Source of the DNA: SZUA-547 sp963669265
GTDB taxonomy: Bacteria > Pseudomonadota > Alphaproteobacteria > Rhodobacterales > Rhodobacteraceae
Direction: 5' to 3'
Length of the DNA stretch: 64,000 nt
Assembly (NCBI GenBank): GCA_963669265.1
Contig: OY769916.1
Location: forward strand, 1,054,001-1,118,000
Shown here in pieces: positions 17,263 through 25,995 of the stretch. The notes under the pieces are model-generated. The model saw only the letters and a program-made list of their open reading frames with translations. It was not told the origin of the DNA and searched no databases. Both the position numbers and the translations under genes were made by a program. Numbering within the stretch: position 1 is the stretch's first letter; every line of letters starts with the position of its first letter.

Positions 17263-19710
17263 TCAGGCGCGCAGCCTTTCATTCTCGGGATCCCAGAGCG
17301 GCTGATCCGGCTGAACCACCGCGCGCCGGCGCACGCCGTAGATCTCCACTTCCAGCTCGGTGCCCGGCTCGGTCAGGTCGGTGCGGACGCAGGCCAGCGC
17401 GATTGAGGCGTTCACCCGATAGCCCCACTCGCCGCTCGTCGTCTCTCCGACTATCTCGTCGCCCTTCCAGATCGTCGACATGTAGGGCGCGTCTTCGTCC
17501 CCCGCGTCGACGATCAGGGTGGCGAACGTCTTGGCCGGGCCGTCCTCCAGCTCTTTCAATAGCGCCGCTTTGCCCGGGAAATCCTGCGGCTTGTTGGGAC
17601 GGCCAAACCGGCCCAGCCCGCCCTCTAGCAGGGTGTAATCGGTGGAAAGATCGTGTTTCCAGGCGCGGTAGCCCTTCTCCACCCTCATGCTGTTCAGCGC
17701 CCACATGCCAAACGGTTTGGCGCCGGCGGCGATCACCGCGTCATAGATCGCCGGCATATCGGCGTTCTCGGCGTGAACCTCCCATCCCAACTCGCCCGCA
17801 TAGGACACCCTTGGCATCATGACGCTCTTGCCCGCAATGGTCGCCCGTTGATGGGTCAGCCAGCCGAGCGACAGATCCGCGTCCGAGATCTTCTCGAACA
17901 GCGCCCGCGACTCCGGTCCGCAGACGATCAGCGTGTCGAACTCATTGGTGCGGTCGGTCAGGCTCAGCCCGTCGGGCAGTTTCGACTTCAGCACCTCATA
18001 ATCGTGCCATTGCGCGATCGCCGCCGTGATCAGCGTGAACTCGTCCTCGCCGTGGCGAATGATCGACATCTCGGTCAGGATGCGGCCTTTGTCATTCAGG
18101 AAATAGCCGAGGGTCATCCGCCCGGCTTTCGGCAAAGCGCCCGCGATCATGCCGCGCAGCCACTCCGCCGCGCCTTCGCCCGACAGGCTGAAGCGAGAGA
18201 AACCCGGCAGATCCAGCACGCCCACGCCATCGCGCACGGCTTCCACTTCCTCGCGCACCCGCGGCTCCCACGGGCCGGAGCGGCCCCAGGTATGCGTCAG
18301 CTCTGGATTGAGGTCGTCTCCGTCTTTGGGGAACCAATCCGCGCGCTCCCAACCGTTATAGGCGCCGAGGACCGGGCCCATTCCCTTGATCTTGTCATGC
18401 ACGGGCGAGTGTTTTTGATCCGCCCCGGCGGGCCAGCGACGCCACGGGAAATGCATGCCGTATTCGTGACCATAGACCTCCTTCGCCGTGGCCTCGCAAT
18501 AATCGGCGTTGGTGTAGTCGGTGAAGCGGCGCGGATCGACCGCCCACATATCCCATTCCGGCTCGCCCTCGGTGATCCATTCCGCCATGATTTTGCCGGC
18601 GCCGCCGGCCTGCGCGATGCCGAATGTAAAGGCGGTGGCCTCAAACGCATTGGGGACCCCCGGCATCGGCCCGATCAGCGGAAGCCCGTCGGGCGCGTAA
18701 GGGATAGGGCCGTTGATGACCTTGGAGAGCCCCGCCTCGGCGATCACCGGAACGCGCGCCATGACGTCCTCGATATAGAATTCCAGCCGATCGAGGTCGT
18801 CCGGGAAAAGCTGAAAGCTGAAATCGTCCGGCATCTGATGGTCCGCCGTCGTCCAGGCGGAGCGCGCGTCTGCCTCGTAAGGCCCCAGATTGAAGCCGTA
18901 ATTCTCCTGCCGCAGGTAGTAAGAAGTGTCGACGTCGCGCACCATCGGCACATGATCGCCGCCATGGGCCTGCGACCATTCCTTGATCTCCGGCACTTCC
19001 TCAAAAATCAGGTATTGGTGGCTCATCACCGTGATCGGCACCGTGCGTCCGCCAAATGGTTTGAACCATTCGCCGACCTTTTGCGCATAATAGCCGGCCG
19101 CGTTCACCACATACTCGCAGCGGATGTCGCCCTTGTCCGTATGAACAATCCACTCGCCATTCTCTCGGCTGACCCCGGTGGCCGGACAGAAACGGTGGAT
19201 TTTCGCGCCCAGATCCCGCGCGCCCTTGGCGAAGGCCTGGGTCAGCTGCGCCGGATCGATGTCGCCGTCGACCGGATCCCATTTGGCGCATTCCAGATCA
19301 TGCGTCTCCATGAACGGGAAGTAATCTTTGATCTCATTCGGCTCCAGGATCTCGATCTCCAGCCCCAGATGGCGCGACATGCTGGCGACGCGCTCGAATT
19401 CCTGCCGGCGCGTCTTTGTATGCGCCAGGCGCAGCGCCCCGGTGACGTGATAATTCATCGGGTAGTCGACTTCATCCGACAGCCGCCGATAGAGATCCGT
19501 CGAGTAGCGCTGCATGTTCAGGACGGACCATGACGTCGAGAATGTCGGCACGTTGCCCGCGGCGTGCCATGTCGAACCGGCCGTCAGCTCGTTCTTTTCG
19601 AGCAGAACGCAATCGCTCCATCCCATCTTCGCAAGGTGATAAAGCGTCGATGCGCCGACGACGCCGCCGCCTATGATCACAACCCGCGCCGTCGAAGATA
19701 TCTCAGCCAT
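17263..19710 (-). CDS. FAD-dependent dimethylglycine/sarcosine-dehydrogenase-like protein with GcvT domain (copy 2)
   Basis: The second protein is also 815 residues and has the same domain order: DAO-type FAD domain with GGGVVG at 14-19, the covalent-flavin-type H49 in STWHAAG, and a C-terminal GcvT fold. Sequence is clearly diverged from copy 1 across both domains, so it is an old paralogue, perhaps acting on the next N-methyl intermediate. It is first in a possible minus-strand unit (copy 2, copy 1, binding protein, ATPase, permease) with gaps of 105 and 249 bp. Confidence 0.88.
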   Translation of the reverse strand: MAEISSTARVVIIGGGVVGASTLYHLAKMGWSDCVLLEKNELTAGSTWHAAGNVPTFSTSWSVLNMQRYSTDLYRRLSDEVDYPMNYHVTGALRLAHTKTRRQEFERVASMSRHLGLEIEILEPNEIKDYFPFMETHDLECAKWDPVDGDIDPAQLTQAFAKGARDLGAKIHRFCPATGVSRENGEWIVHTDKGDIRCEYVVNAAGYYAQKVGEWFKPFGGRTVPITVMSHQYLIFEEVPEIKEWSQAHGGDHVPMVRDVDTSYYLRQENYGFNLGPYEADARSAWTTADHQMPDDFSFQLFPDDLDRLEFYIEDVMARVPVIAEAGLSKVINGPIPYAPDGLPLIGPMPGVPNAFEATAFTFGIAQAGGAGKIMAEWITEGEPEWDMWAVDPRRFTDYTNADYCEATAKEVYGHEYGMHFPWRRWPAGADQKHSPVHDKIKGMGPVLGAYNGWERADWFPKDGDDLNPELTHTWGRSGPWEPRVREEVEAVRDGVGVLDLPGFSRFSLSGEGAAEWLRGMIAGALPKAGRMTLGYFLNDKGRILTEMSIIRHGEDEFTLITAAIAQWHDYEVLKSKLPDGLSLTDRTNEFDTLIVCGPESRALFEKISDADLSLGWLTHQRATIAGKSVMMPRVSYAGELGWEVHAENADMPAIYDAVIAAGAKPFGMWALNSMRVEKGYRAWKHDLSTDYTLLEGGLGRFGRPNKPQDFPGKAALLKELEDGPAKTFATLIVDAGDEDAPYMSTIWKGDEIVGETTSGEWGYRVNASIALACVRTDLTEPGTELEVEIYGVRRRAVVQPDQPLWDPENERLRA

Positions 19711-20110
19711 GAAATCGTCCTATTTCCGGATGCGAAGACCCCCTGGGCGGGCCATCGCTTCGAACACGTTAAAGAGCCTAAGCGCGGTCGTAAAAAAGAC
19801 CAGCAGCTTTGCGGCCTAGGATCAGCGCGCAGATGGATTTTGCAAGGCCCGCAGGGACGCCAAAACGTTCTGCGACGAATTGCAGCGCCTCGCGCGCGCA
19901 GTAAAATCTTGGAGCTCTCACGGATGGGCGCGCGGTGGCGTGGACGGCTCGATCAGCCGAAATTGGATGCGGTGACAGGGCCCTTAGCGAACGCGCGCGA
20001 CCAGACGCGCTATCGCTGAGAAGAGAAGCCATGGGGATCACGGTGAAAGTCCGGCGCGCGCTAAGACGAGAAAGCCCGCGCGCGCGATCGCGAAACCGGA
20101 TGGCGGCCCG
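19711..20110. other. 400-bp stretch with no supported gene
   Basis: This interval lies between the second dehydrogenase start and the stop of the candidate effector gene. It should contain the promoter of the dehydrogenase gene. Only short arginine-rich frames occur and none resembles a known protein. No RNA gene, clear terminator, or extra copy of the tRNA-Arg 3' end was recognised. It may be the left border of an acquired segment. Confidence 0.5.
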
Positions 20111-21766
20111 CTAGATCAATCCAGAGGCCGCAAAGAGTTTTTGCAGAGGGGTCGCCTTGGACAATATGGCGTCGCGATTGTCATAGGTAGGGTCGAAGAG
20201 CGCCGCTTTCAGTTTCTGGTCGAATTTCACCTGATCCTTCGAGCGCGGCTTGCCGTCAAAGTTTTCCTTGTCCAGCGCCGCTTGCGCCTCCTCGTCATTG
20301 GGATCCGCGAGCAGCATTTCCCGGCGCAGATCCCGGCGCGCGATTTCCTGCGGATCGTTCTTTTTGATCCGATCCTCATCAATGGCGGGGCCAAGATACT
20401 GAAGCAGCGCCAGCGCGGTCTTTTTGTGGGTCAGATCCACGCTTTTGACGCCGCCGTTCGTCATTTTGATCGAGACCGTCGGCATCGGCACCTGATCCTT
20501 GTGACCGGGCTTGCTTTCGTCCACCACGACATCAATGAATGCATCCTTGGAGAGCGACTTGACCTCCTTGAACGCCTCTTTCGCGACTTCTGTGGCGACC
20601 TGATGATGCGGCACATGGCTCAACCCCTGACTGATCGCATGGGTCACAGGCGCGCCCACGCCATGCATCACGGGTCCGAGCGCCATTGCGCCCGGCAAGG
20701 CGGTCGTGCTGAACGCCGCGCTCATCCCTTCCGAATACGCGTCAGCATCGAATGAATCCATCAGCGAAGCCGCCAGCAACTTCGCCGCTGGCGTTGGCAA
20801 TTCATGCTCCGTGTTCTTTAGCTGTTGCGCCTTGTCCTGCGACTCGATGGCGGCCGCCCATTTCGACCCGGTGAGCGTGACCAAACCGATCACCGTATTC
20901 TGAACGCTCTTGTTCGCACCTTTGGCGCCCCGGTTTATGCTGCCCTTGATTCCGGATTTCTTGTCCCCCGGATTCGCCTCGTTGTACTTCGCCGTGAACC
21001 GCCTGTCCGACGAGATCACGTCGAGCGAGGTTTGAACGGAGCCGTAATGCGAGGCGCAAAGCGGGTCTTCTTCAAACTCCTTCAGTTTCGCGGTCTCCTC
21101 GTTGATCACAGCGTTCAAGGCGTCGGCCTTCTTGATGTCGCGATCCAGCGCCTTGATTTCTTTCGGCAAATCATATTTTCGCTGCTGGTCGACGATGTCA
21201 AATTCCGCCGGGTTGCTCTTTTGCTTCGCCAGCAACGCGACTTGTTCCTCCAGAAGCTTGGCGCGCTCCTTCTCCATCTCCGAAAGCTTGGGCATCGCCT
21301 TCAGCGCCACTTTGGCGTCGGCGATTTTCTGCTCCGCGGCGGCGGCGGGAAACACCATCGCCCGCATGCGATCGAGACCAGAGCGGATCTTGCGCGCATC
21401 GATCTTGGGCTGATTGAAGAACGGATTCTTGGCGTCAAGGATCGCGCCCGGCCGTGTGCCAGGCCGCCCGGCGTCCCCCACCGCCTGACGCAGACCGACG
21501 TCGCGGATCTTAGGGGGCACGACCGCCAGCGATTTGCTCAGATCATTCAGGTTGGTGTAGGTCGCCTTCTTGTCATATTCGCTCTTGTCGAATTTTCCGG
21601 CCTGCGCCGATTGTTCGTCGAGCGCCTTCAACGCCAGCCGATATTTGTTGTCGGGCGCTGAGGGCGCCTTTTCTTTCGGCGCCGATTTCGCCGCCTGCTC
21701 CGACAGCGGAACCGATGGCGTCGTCAAGTTGTGTTTCGGGATTTGCGAGCTGTAGTCGGATGGCAT
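20111..21766 (-). CDS. Candidate type III secretion effector or secreted protein, unknown function
   Basis: The 551-residue protein matches no family I know. The first 40 residues are rich in Ser, Thr, Pro and Gln without a Sec signal, as in type III secretion substrates. Residues of about 135-235 are charged and probably coiled-coil. A more hydrophobic Ala/Gly-rich segment (about 290-400) follows, and the C-terminus is charged again. Its gene starts 19 bp after a CesT-like chaperone gene and has a good ribosome-binding site (AAGGAG), the usual chaperone-effector layout. A translocator-like role is possible because of the hydrophobic segment. No secretion apparatus genes are in the window. 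Confidence 0.6.
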   Translation of the reverse strand: MPSDYSSQIPKHNLTTPSVPLSEQAAKSAPKEKAPSAPDNKYRLALKALDEQSAQAGKFDKSEYDKKATYTNLNDLSKSLAVVPPKIRDVGLRQAVGDAGRPGTRPGAILDAKNPFFNQPKIDARKIRSGLDRMRAMVFPAAAAEQKIADAKVALKAMPKLSEMEKERAKLLEEQVALLAKQKSNPAEFDIVDQQRKYDLPKEIKALDRDIKKADALNAVINEETAKLKEFEEDPLCASHYGSVQTSLDVISSDRRFTAKYNEANPGDKKSGIKGSINRGAKGANKSVQNTVIGLVTLTGSKWAAAIESQDKAQQLKNTEHELPTPAAKLLAASLMDSFDADAYSEGMSAAFSTTALPGAMALGPVMHGVGAPVTHAISQGLSHVPHHQVATEVAKEAFKEVKSLSKDAFIDVVVDESKPGHKDQVPMPTVSIKMTNGGVKSVDLTHKKTALALLQYLGPAIDEDRIKKNDPQEIARRDLRREMLLADPNDEEAQAALDKENFDGKPRSKDQVKFDQKLKAALFDPTYDNRDAILSKATPLQKLFAASGLI

Positions 21767-21785
21767 GATCTTTCTCCTTTCGCTA

Positions 21786-22250
21786 TCAGGCGAATTCCCC
21801 GGGCGTCGAGCGCTCAGCTACCGGTTCGGCGCTCTCTTGCGCGCCGCCGATCACCTGAGCCCGCAGAGCCTCGCGCCAGCCGATCGCCGTATCGACGAAC
21901 GCTTCGAATGTCGCGACAAGACGCTCGGCCTCCAATGTCGTCAACGGCGCCCGGGCCATCAGAATTACGAGATCGGTGTCGGGCACGATGCCCACCGAAT
22001 AACCTCCCGACTGCACGCCGAGGACCGAGCCCTGCAGCAGCCCCTGCGCGACCGCGCCCGGATCTTCCGCCGCCCCGATCGAGCCCAAACCGCCATGCAG
22101 GATCAGGCAATCGCCGGTCGCGTCCGGGCGCACATAGATCGGCAGATCGCCATCGACATAGACCTGCAGAACGCCGTCTTCATTCGCCTCCGCCTCGGGA
22201 AGACCCAATTCTGTGAACAGACGGGCCGCCGTTGACTGGTAATCCTCCAT
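21786..22250 (-). CDS. CesT-like (class I) type III secretion chaperone
   Basis: The 154-residue acidic protein follows the CesT/SycE pattern: a first helix (STAARLFTELGLP), strands with the typical turn (VLQVYVDGDLPIYVRP then CLILHGGLGSI), a short helix, two more strands (GYSVGIVPDTDLVILMARAP), and a long last helix ending in FVDTAIGWREAL. Size, charge and position just before a large unknown gene all support a dedicated effector chaperone. The start has GGAGG eight bases upstream. The DNA upstream is AT-rich and probably carries the promoter of the pair. YbjN-like proteins share a similar fold and are the main alternative. Confidence 0.65.
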   Translation of the reverse strand: MEDYQSTAARLFTELGLPEAEANEDGVLQVYVDGDLPIYVRPDATGDCLILHGGLGSIGAAEDPGAVAQGLLQGSVLGVQSGGYSVGIVPDTDLVILMARAPLTTLEAERLVATFEAFVDTAIGWREALRAQVIGGAQESAEPVAERSTPGEFA

Positions 22251-22532
22251 CGCGCGCGCCTCCGATGCTTGGTATCGTGTTCGACTTGAGTGGGTTGGCC
22301 CTTTCCGCAGGGATCGGGCGGAATAAACCTACAACTAATTGGTTTGTTCGTATATGTTGATTCTACCTTAAATAAACTTTACTGGCTTGGATGCGCCGAC
22401 GCGCCGCTCAATGCAAAAGCCTGCCAAACGGCGGAACTTCCACTGGCCGGATGCAACCGTGAGTATTGCGACACTCTTTGGCGAAAGATTGGCGAGCGCC
22501 AAATGGCTGAGATGCAAATCTCTTGGAGCATT
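22251..22532. other. AT-rich region upstream of the chaperone-effector pair
   Basis: This 282-bp stretch runs from the chaperone start to the left end of the integrated element. It is markedly AT-rich around 22325-22380, which fits a promoter for the leftward chaperone-effector genes. An open frame crosses it toward the primase but reads through the attachment site, so it is not taken as coding. Confidence 0.45.
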
Positions 22533-22578
22533 TGGCGCACCCAGCAGGATTCGAACCTGCGACCTCTGCCTTCGGAGG
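22533..22578. repeat. attL: 46-bp copy of the tRNA-Arg 3' half
   Basis: The 46 bases match 32058-32103 exactly. They correspond to the tRNA-Arg gene from the anticodon loop to the encoded CCA. Here the 5' half of the tRNA is missing, so this is the displaced original 3' end left by integration. The match breaks on both sides after these bases. Confidence 0.92.
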
Positions 22579-22703
22579 ATCGAAGGCGAAACAATTATTC
22601 TATAAATTACAGTGATTTAAGCGCTCTACGAGAATCAGATTATGAACGGGGAACCCCGGTTTTCTGGGGCGAATCGTGGGCTCAAAGCGAGCAATCCTTT
22701 TGC

Positions 22704-22725
22704 GTTGTTTTCGAATCAAAACAAC
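22704..22725. repeat. Perfect 8-bp inverted repeat near the left end of the element
   Basis: GTTGTTTT (22704-22711) and AAAACAAC (22718-22725) are separated by CGAATC, in the AT-rich leader before the primase gene. Candidate roles are an operator for the element's replication gene, an origin iteron or an integrase arm site. Position and symmetry are the only evidence. Confidence 0.4.
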
Positions 22726-22787
22726 CCAGACGCTCTAGGCGATTGAAGCCCCTATCAGGTGCTTCGAGGCAAAATGGAGCACGTGCA

Positions 22788-24806
22788 TTGCCAATTGAAA
22801 ACGAGAGGCGGGTCAACCGCCTGAGCGACGTGTTGGCGAACCCCAATCGCCCAGCAATCGTCGATACTGCGCTTCGCTATGCAGAAGCAGGAGCCGCCGT
22901 TTTTCCTTGCGGGAGAGATAAACGGCCGCTGACGCGCAGCGGATTTAAAGATGCGACAAGAGATCCATCCGAAATCCGGCAATGGTGGGCGTCTCACCCC
23001 AACGCCATGATCGGACTCGCTACCGGTTCGGCTAGTGGTGTCTTCGTCGTCGATCTCGACGTTGATAAGGACACGGGCGAGCTTATCGGAAGAACAACGC
23101 TAGAAGCACTCGGGCTCGACAAGCTCGTCGATGACGCTCCGAAGGTCCGCACGCCCTCGGGCGGAGAGCACCTATATTTCCGGCTTCCTGAGAGCGGCGG
23201 CAGAAGCACCGCCCGCAAGATTGGACCCGGTGTCGATACGAGGGGTGAGCGCGGATACGTGATCGCAGCCGGCAGCGTCAACGGCGTGGGAGCCTATGAA
23301 TGGGATGGACCGTCTGCTTTCGAGAAGCCGATTCCGCCACTTCCACAAGAGATTCTTGACCTAATCAACCCGCCAACGCCGTCGATGCCAGTTGCCTCGA
23401 GCTACTTAGGCACAGGTCTTCCGCGCGGCTTCAGAGTAGACGACACGAAAGAGCGCCTAATCCGCGTGCTGCGAGAAAGCCCCAATCCCCTCAATCGCGA
23501 TGATTGGGCGAGAGTTTGCCACGCAGTGAAGTACGAGCTCGGCGACGCGGGCCGCGAAGCATTCCTCGCGTTCTCAGCGCGGTACGCTAAGAGCGATCCA
23601 GATAAAGATCTAAAGATGTGGGCGGGCGCAAAGCCGAACGGGTCCGCGACCGCTGGAACGGTGTTTGAGTTACTAGGATGGGATGGTCGCGACACGCCGG
23701 CGACTTCCTTCGCGCCCGAAAACGCCTCGGCGCCGTCGAGCCCACTCTTCTCTTCGGCGTCGATGTTCGCCGGGAAATTAGCGCCACCGCGCGAATGGCT
23801 CGTGCCGGATCTTGTGCCTTTCGCAAACGTTACGATCCTCAATGGCGACGGCGGCACGGGAAAGTCATTGCTGGCGCTGCACCTCGCAGCAGCTACCACG
23901 CTCGGGCGGCCATGGCTCCACCGACCCATCGATCGGCCGGGACGGGCCGTCGTTCTGTCCGCCGAAGACGATCTCGCTGAATTGCATCGCCGCCTCGATG
24001 ACATCGCTCGAGCGGAGGGCGTAGGTCTCAGTGCCATGCACGATCTATTCGTTCGTTCGCTTGCAGGCGAGGACGCGCTTCTCGCGGTTCCCAATCGGCA
24101 GACGAGCGCCCTTGCGCCGACGGAGCTCTTCGGCAGGCTCGATGCTGCTTTCGCCGAGCTCCGACCCGTTGTCGCCATTCTGGACACGCTCGCTGATCTA
24201 AATGGCGGAGAAGAGAATAATCGCGCTCACGCCCGCCAGTTCATTGGAGCGCTGCGGGGACTAGCGCTGCGCCATCGCTGCGCCGTCGTGCTTCTCGCGC
24301 ACCCGTCGCTCTCGGGTATCGCAAGCGGTTCGGGCTCTTCAGGTTCTACGGCTTGGAACAACAGCGTCCGATCTCGACTCTATCTCGATAGGGTTAAGTC
24401 AGACGGCTACGAACCCGATCCAGACGCGCGCCGACTAACGACAATGAAGGCCAACTATGGCCGCGTCGGCGACGAAATTTTAATGACGTGGCGCGACGGA
24501 GTCTTCGTCGCCAATCCACCAGAAAGTGGCCTCGATCGCATGGCGGCTGGCGCCAAGGCGAAACGGGTGTTCCTAAAGCTCTTGCGGCAATACGAGGAAG
24601 ACGGCCGCCGGGTATCGGCAATGCCCTGCAGTACCTATGCGCCGAGCGTCTTTGCGAAGCATCCCGACAATGAAGGCGTGTCTAAGAATGCGCTCAAGGC
24701 GGCGATGGAAGCGCTTTTCTCGAATAACGAGATCGAGAACGCAGTGCATGGGAAAGGCGTCAACGAGCGTCGGCACATCAGGATCAAGAGAGGCGAAGAA
24801 CAATGA
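22788..24806 (+). CDS. Phage/satellite primase-polymerase with RepA-like AAA helicase domain
   Basis: The roughly 672-residue protein has three parts: an N-terminal prim-pol domain (VFPCGRDKRP, then catalytic-type acidic motif VVDLDVD), a PriCT-2-like middle segment (DDWARVCHAVKYEL to VFELLGW), and a RepA/AAA_25-like ATPase with Walker A GDGGTGKS at 353-360 and Walker B VVAILDTLADL. Such proteins start replication of phages and satellites. The start is uncertain: TTG at 22788 has GGAG eight bases upstream, and no ATG lies between attL and the first domain. The open frame extends left through attL, but that part is non-coding remnant. Confidence 0.85.
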   Translation: MPIENERRVNRLSDVLANPNRPAIVDTALRYAEAGAAVFPCGRDKRPLTRSGFKDATRDPSEIRQWWASHPNAMIGLATGSASGVFVVDLDVDKDTGELIGRTTLEALGLDKLVDDAPKVRTPSGGEHLYFRLPESGGRSTARKIGPGVDTRGERGYVIAAGSVNGVGAYEWDGPSAFEKPIPPLPQEILDLINPPTPSMPVASSYLGTGLPRGFRVDDTKERLIRVLRESPNPLNRDDWARVCHAVKYELGDAGREAFLAFSARYAKSDPDKDLKMWAGAKPNGSATAGTVFELLGWDGRDTPATSFAPENASAPSSPLFSSASMFAGKLAPPREWLVPDLVPFANVTILNGDGGTGKSLLALHLAAATTLGRPWLHRPIDRPGRAVVLSAEDDLAELHRRLDDIARAEGVGLSAMHDLFVRSLAGEDALLAVPNRQTSALAPTELFGRLDAAFAELRPVVAILDTLADLNGGEENNRAHARQFIGALRGLALRHRCAVVLLAHPSLSGIASGSGSSGSTAWNNSVRSRLYLDRVKSDGYEPDPDARRLTTMKANYGRVGDEILMTWRDGVFVANPPESGLDRMAAGAKAKRVFLKLLRQYEEDGRRVSAMPCSTYAPSVFAKHPDNEGVSKNALKAAMEALFSNNEIENAVHGKGVNERRHIRIKRGEEQ

Positions 24807-25177
24807 GAACGGCGACTCAACGCCCGCGCAACGCTGGAATCAACGCCTGCGCAACACCCACGCGACCCCCGCTCGACGGCCGCGCAACGGTTGCGCAACA
24901 TACCCCCTATAACCCCCATAGCGTTGCGCCGCCTTTCGGCGGGCGGCGCACGCCTGAAATCTTCTACTTTGACGATGGCGAGGTGCGCGGCTTCTTTGTG
25001 CTGCGAGCCGGCCACGACGAGGCGCTCGGCCCGTTCTCACGGGTGATAGCCGAGCGCGTCGCAACAATCATGGAAGCACTAGACGACCGCGGCCCGGCGG
25101 CAACCGGACCAACCAACCAAGGAGCGATTGACCATGGAACGAGAGCATCTGTTGAGGGCATTCGAGGTTCTCTATGA
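24803..25177 (+). CDS. Hypothetical protein of the integrated element
   Basis: The 124-residue frame starts in an ATGA overlap with the primase stop, which argues that it is translated. The first 50 residues are polar and rich in Pro, Arg and Thr. The middle (EIFYFDDGEVRGFFVLRAGHDEALGPF) looks like a small folded beta-rich segment. The last 44 bases overlap the next small gene. I do not recognise a family. Confidence 0.5.
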   Translation: MRTATQRPRNAGINACATPTRPPLDGRATVAQHTPYNPHSVAPPFGGRRTPEIFYFDDGEVRGFFVLRAGHDEALGPFSRVIAERVATIMEALDDRGPAATGPTNQGAIDHGTRASVEGIRGSL

Positions 25178-25292
25178 TTACTCGGAGAAAATACTCCACT
25201 CCCATCCCGAAACCGCACGCGTGTTGCGCAAGGCAGCGGCCGAAATTGCATGGCTCTCTGGCGGCGGCGATCTGGCCGACCTCGACGCCTGA
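25134..25292 (+). CDS. Small hypothetical protein (52 aa) of the integrated element
   Basis: A short frame from ATG 25134 has a strong ribosome-binding site (AAGGAG, 25119-25124) ten bases upstream. It encodes 52 residues beginning MEREHLLRAFEVLYDYSEK, predicted to be two helices, and ending in GGGDLADLDA. It overlaps the end of the previous frame. Small helical proteins at this position in satellites can be regulators or packaging modifiers, but nothing here decides between these. Confidence 0.5.
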   Translation: MEREHLLRAFEVLYDYSEKILHSHPETARVLRKAAAEIAWLSGGGDLADLDA

Positions 25293-25420
25293 AGACTCGC
25301 CGGGCTGCGCGGCGGCGCGGCTCGGCAATAAATCTCTCCGAGCTCAGGGGGAACGACCGCGGGGGATAGTCAAACTTTCCCGTGGTAGAAATGAGACTTC
25401 GAGATCGAGCCGGGTGAGCA

Positions 25421-25439
25421 ACTCGTTTCGAGTGTTTTT
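25421..25439 (+). terminator. Weak stem-loop with T-run
   Basis: ACTCG (25421-25425) and CGAGT (25429-25433) flank TTT and are followed by GTTTTT. The stem is only 5 bp, so this is a weak terminator candidate between the replication genes and the following unknown gene. Confidence 0.4.
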
Positions 25440-25503
25440 CATCGACTCGACAAATTATTTTGAACTCCATCAACAACCAGAAGCGCCAAAGAAAGGCGAC
25501 GCC

Positions 25504-25995
25504 ATGATTATTAGAGGGTGCACTCCGCACAGCCTTGCCCGGACAATTCACAAGCGCACCGGGCTTCCGTTCAAACCCGGTTACGAGGGTATCCGCAGTG
25601 TAACGGCGCGTGGGGCCCGCGCGGTTGGATATGACAAGGAACCAATTACTCTCGCGGAGTTGGCGCGTTGCCTTCCGATCGCGCTCGCGGCCGGCGCAGG
25701 GATCGTAAAATTCAGCGACCACGATCACTTTCTCGACGAGATCGACGCCAACGGCGCGGCCAAAGCAATCGAGCGCATTATCAGCCATGTGATCGCGACG
25801 GGCGGAGGCGATCTCTCTGCCGACGTGTTCATTATCGACGGACATGGCGGCTTGGCGTGGCTGCGCGCCAACGGCGAGAGCGCTCACGACGCCGCCGGCG
25901 CCGTCTCGGGCCCTGCATACGTCATCACCGGCGAAAAGCTGGTGCAGCTGATCCACGCCTCTCGAGTGCCGCCGGCGTTGACAGCAATCAACTAA
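25504..25995 (+). CDS. Hypothetical protein (163 aa) upstream of capsid gene
   Basis: The ATG at 25504 has AAAGG about 8 bases upstream and opens a compact 163-residue frame; the longer open frame upstream is Arg/Ser-rich and not protein-like. Visible features are a basic N-terminus (IIRGCTPHSLARTIHKRTG), a central Ala/Gly-rich helix, and FIIDGHGGLAWLRANGE near the C-terminus. It lies 153 bp before the capsid gene, a place where phages often carry packaging or scaffold genes. No family was recognised. Confidence 0.55.
   Translation: MIIRGCTPHSLARTIHKRTGLPFKPGYEGIRSVTARGARAVGYDKEPITLAELARCLPIALAAGAGIVKFSDHDHFLDEIDANGAAKAIERIISHVIATGGGDLSADVFIIDGHGGLAWLRANGESAHDAAGAVSGPAYVITGEKLVQLIHASRVPPALTAIN

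Noticed and set aside
14875..19533. Long plus-strand open frames (486 and 626 codons) opposite the two dehydrogenase genes
   Set aside because: They are antisense to clear flavoprotein genes, rich in Arg and His, show no domain pattern, and arise easily in GC-rich DNA.
19778..20041. An 87-codon minus-strand frame in the 400-bp gap
   Set aside because: Its first half is Arg/Ser/Pro-rich and not protein-like, and no start signal is convincing.
22290..22787. N-terminal extension of the primase frame through attL and the tRNA remnant
   Set aside because: It would translate the tRNA fragment and chromosomal flank; these bases belong to the integration scar, so a start inside the element is preferred.
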